Assembly (NCBI RefSeq): GCF_026262505.1
Contig: NW_026529259.1
Span: 241,721 to 305,720, forward strand
Reading direction: 5' to 3'
Source of the DNA: Trichomonas vaginalis G3
Lineage: Eukaryota > Parabasalia > Trichomonadida > Trichomonadidae
DNA length: 64,000 nt
Shown one piece after another: positions 55,897-64,000 of this stretch. The position numbers and the translations under genes were made by a program. A model generated the notes under the pieces. The model had not been told where the DNA came from. It was given only the letters and a program-made list of their open reading frames with translations, and searched no databases. The number at the start of each line of letters is the position of its first letter. Positions within the stretch are counted from its first letter, which is position 1.

Positions 55897-58860
55897 TTAA
55901 ACCCAAAGACTAGAAAAGTTTTGAACTTTCGGATTCATATATGGTGCAGTTTCATTCTTCTTTGCCGGTGACGTAATTTCCAAGCTACTAGCGATGATTG
56001 ACTTCATTTCAGGCGGGAATCTTGAACTTGCATTGATCAAAACCGGCCTTGATTTATGCAATTTCAAAGTTATATAAGTCAATCCAACAGCGTCAATTAC
56101 TTCTTCCTGCAAATCTTTTGGTGTTGAAAGGCTGACGTTTTCCAAGAATCCGCAAAGCATTGATGTTGCTGCTGCAGAATCTCCTTTCAATCTCATGAAA
56201 TTCGACATCATTATTTGCAAACAAACAGACAATCTCGAAGGATCTCCACTGATTATTTGTTTGAGATTATAACAGATATCTCTAAAAACTTCCAATGTCA
56301 CATAAGTCATGAATATCCTCATTGCCTTTAGTATAATTGGAGAAACAGACTTATGAACAGCAGCTGTGAAGAAAGAAGTACAAATATCATGTGGCAATTC
56401 CGCGATAACTCTCATCAAACAATTGCAACATAATTCTCTTTCCGGCCAACTATGCATTACGTCAACTATCTGATTAATCAGTTCATCAACGATTGCATCG
56501 CATGTTTTGTTTGATAAAAGGATTGCGCAAACAGAGAAAGCCTTCATATGATCGAATTGGCTTTGGTATTCTCTAACAATCACTTCAGGATCTTGTTGAA
56601 CTGTTTCTTCAATTTCATGAAGTTTTGTTCCAATTTGTTTTGCCATTTCAGGTCCATCGGGAACTAAATATTCTTGTGCATTTGGAATACTTCCAAGGAA
56701 ATTCGTCTTGAGTTTCGCGCTCATTTCGCTTGTCAACAAATGCCAATTTCTTGTCAAAAACATCTTGAACCAATGCAAAGGCATTTTATCAGCCAAAAGA
56801 GCTGGAATCAAAGCATCTATTAAGATATTTGCAAGATATTCATGTTTGTAATACAACAATCTTGGCAACAGTTGTTGTGATAATAAAACAGCCAAATGTC
56901 TTGTTGTTATTTGCAACTGATAATCTTTTTCAAGAATATCATCATTAGATGCCAAATATCTTCTGCAATGTTGTGTCAATGAATATGCAAATTCATATCT
57001 AGCAACAAAAGAAGTGAAACTCAAGAAATACACATCAAATAATTCACTTGCATTCATGTTACTCGATTGAGAAAAGTTTTTGTAGGCTCTTAAACAACCT
57101 AAAGAAAGTTTATCGAATCTACTGCTTGATATCGATTGATTGATCGATTCTATGATGTAGATTGGTGCTTTCTTGTCATTGTTAAATGGTAAGATGGAAA
57201 TTAACTTCTCTCTGAACTCATTGATCTTAGTTGCTTCTGTACATAAATTGACATCGGTCAAATTCGTTGTTGCTTCAATGTAGGCAAGCAAAACAAGGAT
57301 ATTTGATGATTCTTCGATCTTCTGGGCAACTTCATCACTAAGACGTGGATAATGAACATGTAATAATTTGATTAATAATACTAATGCCACTTTTTCGATA
57401 CCGCTATCGTTCTGTTGTTGGTTTTGGTTGTTTACGGAACCAATTACTTGGAGAACGCTTGGAATTACGGTCTTATGGACAGATAGTGGTGCGATAATGC
57501 GGACAAAGAAGAAGATGGCCCGGATTGTCATCTCTTGGAGGTCGATATCTTTTCCTGTGAGGTCTAGGAACTTCTTGGCAATGGTTTCGGATCGGATTGG
57601 TAATATATTGGCAAGAACACACTCAATCATTGTCATAAGATTGGGTGTAAACATCTTATTCTTGCAACATTCGGAAAATGTATGGTGGAAGCCGAAAATA
57701 AAGAGAGTCATCAGCTGAGAACTCATTATGGCAACATATTTAGGCCCGTATTCGTTGTCTCTGGCGTTTTCAACGATGTATTTGATCTGATTTAACGTAA
57801 CTTTGCAAGTAAGAAGCATGAATGCAATAGTTTCGTTCTTATTCTTACCAAGATCTTTGTCATTGGCTGGAGGAAGGTTAGAAAGGAAGTATCTTGCAAG
57901 AACGCTAGGAATATAAGAAATTAACGAGGAAAGTGAGTCATCTGTGGACATATCTACAATCCTGTATTGGCTCTCGATTGCTGCAATCGCATCTTGCTCG
58001 TTATCTATGTCTCCTTTTGTAAGTTGTGAAGGAATTAAAAGATTAAACAAATAATGATTAAATTGAATATGATTAACGATAGCGAGCATACAGAAAGGTG
58101 AAATAAATGGTCTGCTCTGTAAAAATTCGCATAAAATTTGTCCGTCGATATCATTCGACAAAGCGAAGCCTTGGACGTATAAAAAAATTGTGGCGAATGT
58201 AAAGAGAAGTTCTGAATGAGTTGCTTTTCTGTTCGAGTTTAATTCGGAAATTAAGTCCATAATTGCATAAGTTAGCGTTAATCTGGCATTTCTGTACTCT
58301 GTCAGTGGCTTGAATGAATCAAGTGGTGCATGATTTAATATCAAACGCTTGAAATGTTGTATACATGCGATTTGATACGCTGGATCTGCTTCAACTTCAA
58401 GTAATAGACCTGGAAACTTAAGCATCTGAGCTTTATCTCCAGTTATGTATATTTGTGGATATCGTAAAATATGGCTTTCGAGTGAAAATGGTTTAACAAA
58501 ACCTCTAATTTTTCTGATACGTTCAAAAACTGGCTGAAAGAACTCACTGAGAGTCCAACTTGGTTGGTTCATACCCCAGTTTAAATCTGAAATGCCAGAA
58601 AGTAAAATAACAGGAGGAACTTTACTAATTATCAAATCTATAAGATGAAATGCAGATTGAATGCTTGTAAGTGTTGAAGGATCTGAGTTGCTTGTAATAT
58701 TTGATGTCAACCAGAAACCTAAAAATGCGAATGAAGGAACAAGCTGTTCTGTTGTTGATTCATTTATAAAGTTCTGTAGTTTCTCAATGCTAGTGTCCCT
58801 AGTATTTAAAAAGCGTACTATCATGGGTAGTAAGCCATTTGTACCCGGGTTTGCTAACAT
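55897..58860 (-). CDS. Large helical-repeat host protein, 987 residues
   Basis: A long open host frame starting M-L-A-N-P-G-T-N. It is nearly all alpha-helical with recurring helix pairs (for example S-L-G-C-L-R-A-Y-K-N-F, L-L-Y-K-H-E-Y-L-A-N-I-L-I-D-A-L-I-P-A-L-L), as in HEAT/armadillo or importin/exportin-like proteins. No named family was recognised, so transport, cytoskeletal and scaffold roles are all possible. The C-terminus (S-P-A-K-K-N-E-T-A-P-Y-M-N-P-K-V-Q-N) looks unfolded. The open length and even composition support a functional gene. Confidence 0.65.
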   Translation of the reverse strand: MLANPGTNGLLPMIVRFLNTRDTSIEKLQNFINESTTEQLVPSFAFLGFWLTSNITSNSDPSTLTSIQSAFHLIDLIISKVPPVILLSGISDLNWGMNQPSWTLSEFFQPVFERIRKIRGFVKPFSLESHILRYPQIYITGDKAQMLKFPGLLLEVEADPAYQIACIQHFKRLILNHAPLDSFKPLTEYRNARLTLTYAIMDLISELNSNRKATHSELLFTFATIFLYVQGFALSNDIDGQILCEFLQSRPFISPFCMLAIVNHIQFNHYLFNLLIPSQLTKGDIDNEQDAIAAIESQYRIVDMSTDDSLSSLISYIPSVLARYFLSNLPPANDKDLGKNKNETIAFMLLTCKVTLNQIKYIVENARDNEYGPKYVAIMSSQLMTLFIFGFHHTFSECCKNKMFTPNLMTMIECVLANILPIRSETIAKKFLDLTGKDIDLQEMTIRAIFFFVRIIAPLSVHKTVIPSVLQVIGSVNNQNQQQNDSGIEKVALVLLIKLLHVHYPRLSDEVAQKIEESSNILVLLAYIEATTNLTDVNLCTEATKINEFREKLISILPFNNDKKAPIYIIESINQSISSSRFDKLSLGCLRAYKNFSQSSNMNASELFDVYFLSFTSFVARYEFAYSLTQHCRRYLASNDDILEKDYQLQITTRHLAVLLSQQLLPRLLYYKHEYLANILIDALIPALLADKMPLHWFKMFLTRNWHLLTSEMSAKLKTNFLGSIPNAQEYLVPDGPEMAKQIGTKLHEIEETVQQDPEVIVREYQSQFDHMKAFSVCAILLSNKTCDAIVDELINQIVDVMHSWPERELCCNCLMRVIAELPHDICTSFFTAAVHKSVSPIILKAMRIFMTYVTLEVFRDICYNLKQIISGDPSRLSVCLQIMMSNFMRLKGDSAAATSMLCGFLENVSLSTPKDLQEEVIDAVGLTYITLKLHKSRPVLINASSRFPPEMKSIIASSLEITSPAKKNETAPYMNPKVQNFSSLWV

Positions 58861-58986
58861 TTTATAAATTCAAATACAATTGAAAGGGGATTTAAATCAG
58901 GCAAACCCAAATTTTAGCTAAAAGTGACAGGAAAAAAAAACGTTTAGTATTAAAAAAAAGACCGATGAGAGCTTCGTTCGAAATAT

Positions 58987-59048
58987 AGAGGGAACTGAGA
59001 ATGCGCAACCATTCTCAGGGAATATTGGATGCTATTCCCGTTCCCTCT
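58987..59048. repeat. Perfect three-arm (T-shaped) palindrome
   Basis: AGAGGGAAC pairs with GTTCCCTCT (58987-58995 and 59040-59048). Between them stand TGAGAATG-CGCAAC-CATTCTCA (58996-59017) and GGGAATA-TTGGATGC-TATTCCC (59018-59039). No base is unpaired at the junction. Confidence 0.8.
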
Positions 59049-59097
59049 GTATGGAAAATTGAGGTTTTCAAAGGAAGTTAAAATAATATCAAATTTA

Positions 59098-59325
59098 TAC
59101 TAATTTACTTCAAAATACAAAAGTATTTGACAGCTAAAATTAGTTACTTTAGCAAGCCTATCAATACCCTTTTACGATTATTGTTACTTTTTCGAAATAA
59201 AAGTAAAAACAAATTTATACTAATTTACTTCAAAATACAAAAGTATTTGACAGCTAAAATTAGTTACTTTAGCAAGCCTATCAATACCCTTTTACGATTA
59301 TTGCTACTTTTTCGAAATAAAATAA
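59098..59325. repeat. 120-bp tandem duplication
   Basis: TAATTTACTTCAAAATACAA and the following sequence repeat with a period of exactly 120 bp and about one difference. It lies just downstream of the MULE gene and may be subterminal transposon sequence. Confidence 0.8.
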
Positions 59326-59391
59326 ATTTATTATCAAAAACCTTTTTTTTCTTAGTAAAAATAAAAATGTTATTTTATATCAAGTTTTTAT

Positions 59392-61110
59392 TCATAAATT
59401 TTTATAATGTTGTATAAATTTGAAGGTGGAAATCTGTAATAATTTTATCTTGAAAAGACTTGGCATTCTCAACAATGAATTGAGGGTATTGCATCCAAAT
59501 TCTGTAATTTGCGTGAGAATACTAAGCTTGATTTCCATTGGGATACTTAATTTCGAAAAATACTGGGTCATTCGTTTTTGAACCTTTGCTGCCTTGACAA
59601 CTTTATCAAGTAGGTCATCTAAACCCAATTGAAGCGTATTTAAGTTTGCTGATGAGTTAACTATTAACGATTTAATTTTATCAGTGAGCATTATACATTT
59701 TTCTGTATCCAGTCTGATTGTAGACTTTTTTGGCTTTTTTTCAGATGGCAACGGATTTGGAATTTTGTCTCTGAGCCTTATATCTTGAGAAATTCTGTAA
59801 TAAAATGAAGGAACAATAAAATCGATTAATTTCATCACAAATCGATCAAATCTCATGAAAATTGTTCCGCCAAAGTAGTAATATTTAATTTTTTTGTTAA
59901 TCGATTCTGAAATGTTATTTGTGAGAGCTAAATTTTCATCTCTTTCAGCGGCTGTCCATCTTTCTTGGTTTGATATCCATTGATTTTGTATGTATTTTGA
60001 AAATTCTGGGAATTTTTCGGCTATTTCCAGAATTTTTTTGAACGTTGGTTCAATCCATTCTTTCTTGCCATTTCTGCCGTATGCAAGATAGTTCATTTTT
60101 GTATCTAATATCAATTTGTCTGAACTCTCAAATGCATAATCTTTCAAATTTTTTCTGAACGCCCTCATTACATGAACTGCACACCAATGAAGGATAACTT
60201 CTGGAAAAGAGTTGATAATCGCATTTTCGATTTCTTGTGCACAATCTGACATAAAATATTTTGGTTTTACTTTTGCCCAGTTAAAAAATGCCTTGAGACA
60301 GAATGCAATATTTTCTGAAGTGTTTGGATAAACGACAAATTGAAAAATTGGGAATGCATGTGTATTTGGAAATTTGGCTGATATCATGTAAAACAACATT
60401 TTAAATTCAAGTAATGAATGGGTTGCATCAATAAAATGCTCTTTCACAATTTTGATTATGTCCAGAAATTTGAAAGAAGCATAATAAAAGATTAATTTCT
60501 TTGGTTTGTTGTAATTATCGACATCGAAATAAATTAAATCTTTTGGTGACTCTTGTTCTTTGATACCCTTAAATAATTGAGTTGACTTGAATTGATTATC
60601 ATCGTACTTTTGAATACCTTTGATCTTTTTATTTCCTTTTTCCTGAATTGTTTTCATTTGATCTGAAGATGCATTCAAAAAAGATGGCCTGTTAAGTGGA
60701 TCATCCAGATCAAGTTTTTTGTCGCATTCAATTTGAGCCATTTTCGGATCACCCCCTGTTTTATAAAATTAATAAGTACCCGACGATAGCATTGTGATAA
60801 TGTGTGGTATTTCTTTGTTCATCTTTGATTTGATTGTGATTATGTGTTCCATATATTCTGTTAGGATATATTCTTCATCATCCTTTAGAAATGAGATACA
60901 TGCTTCACATTTATCTGCACTGCACCTGAATTTTAATTTTGTTCCCCCTAAATTTGGATTTTTTTTTAATTGATATGGACAACCTGCATGGCATTCGTTA
61001 TCAATGACAGCTTTCATAGCATCTATATAAGATAGCCTTTCTTTAAGTTCGCATGGTGCATCGATATGCATCAAAAAAATGAAATGAAATTTCAATATCA
61101 AAAAAAGCAC
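59392..61110 (-). pseudogene. MULE (Mutator-like) transposase with one in-frame stop
   Basis: A FLYWCH/MuDR-like zinc-finger region comes first (61110-60772: N-E-C-H-A-G-C-P-Y, R-C-S-A-D-K-C, Y-M-E-H-I). A single TAA at 60769-60771 then interrupts the same reading frame, which continues into the catalytic part (open from the ATG at 60741). The MULE domain shows F-I-D-A-T-H-S (about residue 104 of that part), M-S-D-C-A-Q-E (about 163), H-W-C-A-V-H-V-M-R-A-F (about 182) and N-I-S-E-S-I-N (about 275), the expected acidic and C/H positions. Total length is about 573 codons. Long terminal repeats were not found. It could be the relative that once moved the foldback element, but nothing links them directly. 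Confidence 0.8.
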
Positions 61111-62495
61111 AAAATTTGAAAAAATTCACAAATCTCGGTTTCTGAAAGAAAATGGCCTCTTAAACTTTGTGCATATATTCATCTATAAGACACATTGTAT
61201 CCATATATTATTTAGCCAACACAACTTATCTGGTATCGAGAAAATTCAAAAAAAGCACAAAATTTGAAAATTGCTCGGTTCTACATTCAAAATAAATTTC
61301 ATTAATTTTTACGTACATATTAAGGTACTTATCTTCTACATATATAATCTTCATTAGATATATACATGATAAATAAAATTCATAAAACATTAAAAATCAA
61401 AAAATTAGATGAACCTTGGCAATTAAACTTTATTAAATAATAGTTGTTTATAAATTATATTATATTATATTATCATTTAATATAAGGGTTTCGTTTTGCT
61501 AAAATTGTCACTTTTATAGCATATTTGTTTTTGGATGTTTTGCGAAACCAAAAAAAACTATGATATACAATGTGTGTGTAAAGAAAATACTTTATTTACT
61601 AGTTAAAAAATCATTTGGTATTGATCAAGTTATTTTTTCTGGATAAGATATTATATGGATAATTGGATAGAAAATACAATTATATAATCTTGTACCTGGT
61701 TTAATTAAGCTAATTGTCATCAGAAACTTGTAATTTTTATGAATTTCAGATTTTCTTTTCATTACTGCTTTTCTTAATAGGTCAAGTTCTTATTTACGTT
61801 ATAAAGTATGATATTTACAAATATCAAGTTATCATGTTTTTTGAGAAATTATGAGAAACAAACAAAAATGAAAAAGATAGGAATAGCAATGAATAGTGAT
61901 GTGGGTATAGAAAATGTAAGAGATATGAATGCAAAGCAATCAGTATTTAGGATATTGACCATAGATTTCGAAAAAAAATGCTGCATATTGAGCGAAAACT
62001 ATGATTATATTATAAGGCTGTCATTTAAAGCATAATGAAACTATTCCCTTTTCATTTTAATCGAATAAGATAGTAAAGATTTTTGAATATAGCTTAGAAA
62101 CTGATGAGATGTTTTCACAAATCAGATTTTTTAATCTCTATAATGCTAATTCACTCAATATCTCATTTTGATATTGCGAGATATTTTTGCTATCGGTTTC
62201 GCAATTTTGACACAATAGCAAGAGGGTTCTATAAGCATTATTAAACGTAGAATCTGAATATCATATCAGAAAATGTCGCAAATCTGACATTTACCCGACA
62301 AATAGCAAAAATAATTGAATACTTTTCGCAAAAACTTTAAAAATCGATAAAAATATGAAATATAGATATTAAAGAGACTTTTTATATAATATTCATAAGA
62401 TTTTCCAAAAATATGATACCGCAAAATTAAAAAAGTGACGTCTTGAGTGGAGTCAAAGGTCGAAATTGCTAGCTAAATGTTTTTTTAGCGAAATT
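61111..62495. other. Long AT-rich spacer
   Basis: No supported gene, RNA gene or array. AAAAGTGAC-like sites occur near 61507 (inverted) and 62432. A 75-codon frame at 61808 lacks any supporting feature. Confidence 0.45.
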
Positions 62496-64000
62496 GAAAA
62501 AAAAAAAAAAAAAGGTAGTGGGGCTTCCAGGGGCTGCGCCCCTTCTAGCCCTGAAGATGTTTAGTATAACTTTGTCCGGACAAGTAAGGGTCTATCGTCG
62601 CTACAGGAAAAGTTACGGGCGTTCCAAGGAAGTATACTTTGAGAAGCCTTTTTCCCCTTATAGAATGAGATAGGACGGTTATTTTACAAAACTGACAACA
62701 CTTTGACCGAGTAGTTTTTTGAGCTGAACAAAAAGTGTCATATAAACATCTGTCAAAAACGTTTTTAACTTCACTTAAAATGCCACGTAAGCTACGTAAG
62801 AATATACGTAAGAGGAAGGGAGCATTGAAACATCCAATAGTAAAACTGACACCACAACAACAGTTGCAACAACAAATGCTGAATGACCCCACTATGTTGC
62901 AACAAATGTCAAGCAACCCTATGCTTTTAAACCGAGTTTTTGGTGCACAGAGTGGAGGTTTAAGAGCGGCACTTTTAGCGAAAATGGCAGGCTATGGTGG
63001 AGCTGCAGACGGAACAGCCTATAACCCTCAAAGTCAAATGAATTTGAGTTCACTCAAAAATCAAATATCAGATGTCAAAAGTCAAACATAGACATACAGA
63101 AGCAAATAAGTGAAAACGAAAAGAAACTAGAATATGACAGACACACAAAGAAACTCAATGAGTTAAACGTAGAGAAAAGAAGAAAGAAGAACAACTGAAA
63201 GAACTAAGTACAGAGGAATATGCGAAAAAAGTGTCAGAAAAAGCAGCAGAAGTAGCAAAAATGGAACAGGATGTCATAAATTTGAAAAAACCATACTACT
63301 CAATATAAAGTACTGAAAGATGAAGAGATAAAACAAAAAGCCCTGAAGACATATATGGATAGCGATGAGTATAAAAAAGAAGTTGAAGCAAATGTAAAGG
63401 CAGAAAAACTTTTACAGTTGCAAAACCAAACCGTACAGTATGAAAACTTAGCAAAGAAAGTAAAAATAACGACGCAGCCATGCAAAAGGCAATGAAAAGC
63501 GCAGAATATATAAAAGCTAACAATGACTGGTTAGATGCCCAAGCCAACGCTAAAGCAGCCCAGCTTATAGGGTCAATAAGGACAAAAATACAAGCGGATG
63601 AAGACAGTTCAAATGAAGCTTTAACAAATGCTGACTTTAAGAACGCCTTCGAAGCTCTTCATAGTAAGGTGAAACAAGTGAACGACTTCTCATCTGGAAA
63701 GAAACTGAAGTCTGAAGGTTTCGACAAAGAGTTAAAGAGAAGTAGCACAAAATTAACGAAAATAACAGATGCACAACGAGACAGGCAGTTCAAAGTGCCT
63801 ATGACGCCGTTAGAGCAACTGTTGTGGAAAGTCAAGAAAAAGAGTTACAACAGACCAAAACAGACCTAGTAAATGCTTTCTTAAAACGAAAAGTCAGGTA
63901 GGACATATGCTGCAGATGGAACATATGTGCCAGCTGGTGGAACTTATATACCAGCTGGTGGAACTTATATACTAGCTAGTGGAACTATATACCACAAACC
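62496..64000. mobile_element. Polinton-class element P3, left end only, degraded
   Basis: An A-run, GGTAGTGGGGCTTCC and a terminal hairpin at 62521-62551 (outer GGGCT/AGCCC, inner AGGGGC-TGC-GCCCCT) match the ends of P2. ACACTTTGACCGAGTAGTTT near 62699 matches sequence just inside the left end of P2, yet the gene that follows is the one P2 has at its right end. The element runs out of the window and is broken, with several breaks in the visible 1.5 kb, so it seems older than P2. Confidence 0.75.
62779..64000 (+). pseudogene. Large structural-like gene of P3 (broken, runs off window)
   Basis: DNA closely related to the start of the P2 gene at 51031-54360, with the same TTTTTAACTTCACTTAAAATG start context. 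It is broken in several places. It ends at the window edge in a short repeat of ACTTATATACCAGCTGGTGG. Confidence 0.75.

Noticed and set aside
58908-61525. AAAAGTGAC sites as terminal repeats of the MULE
   Set aside because: The inverted sites are only about 10 bp, and the same word occurs near several unrelated points.
61808-62035. 75-codon frame in the right spacer
   Set aside because: No start motif, no initiator and no family; AT-rich chance frame.

Overview
The window looks like a piece of a Trichomonas-type parabasalid genome, most likely Trichomonas vaginalis. The reasons are intron-poor host genes in AT-rich spacers, an initiator-like TCACTT just before the glycerol-3-phosphate dehydrogenase start, an ankyrin protein with a DUF3447-like N-terminal half, and an extreme load of Polinton (Maverick) DNA. 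No rRNA, tRNA or CRISPR array was found. The species call is inference from these traits.

Layout. 1-16045: part of a Polinton (P1) with a KilA-N gene, a protein-primed family B DNA polymerase, a penton-like gene and a block of small genes plus major capsid gene that occurs twice; the first copy of the block is degraded and the second looks whole. 16046-17008: a 5'-truncated DDE transposase joined to P1 beside a hairpin. 17.8-25.6 kb: four host genes (a disordered acidic protein, a frameshifted ankyrin gene, a GH47-like membrane protein, a helical-repeat protein). 25.84-30.23 kb: a 4.4-kb non-coding foldback element with ~440-bp terminal inverted repeats, a 47-bp tandem array, a T-shaped three-arm palindrome and a ~1.8-kb nested palindrome. 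30.5-33.4 kb: NAD-dependent glycerol-3-phosphate dehydrogenase and a broken GH16 glucanase-like gene. 33.45-55.02 kb: a second Polinton-class element (P2) with ~0.5-kb terminal inverted repeats and a 5-bp target duplication (AACTC). 55.9-58.9 kb: a 987-residue host protein. 59.4-61.1 kb: a MULE transposase with one in-frame stop. 62.5 kb to the end: the start of a third, degraded element (P3).

How the parts fit. P1 and P2 carry homologous capsid genes of clearly different lineages. P1 has the family B polymerase. P2 has no recognisable polymerase but has an SF3 (D5-like) helicase, an rve integrase, an A32/FtsK-type packaging ATPase, a penton-like protein and a phage-like tail-collar fibre. 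P2 therefore resembles virophages and Polinton-like viruses in replication genes while keeping Polinton ends and integrase. All are treated as genomic fossils; P2 looks youngest and P3 and the first P1 block oldest.

The most unusual layer is structural. Tiny double hairpins, terminal hairpins with changing inner stems but fixed outer stems, three-arm palindromes, and ~50-bp intergenic hairpins all differ between copies by paired changes that keep the stems, so the fold itself seems conserved. Nearly every Polinton gene also starts just after a motif of the form TTTTTA-N(6-14)-TAAATG, often shared by two divergent genes only 16-36 bp apart.
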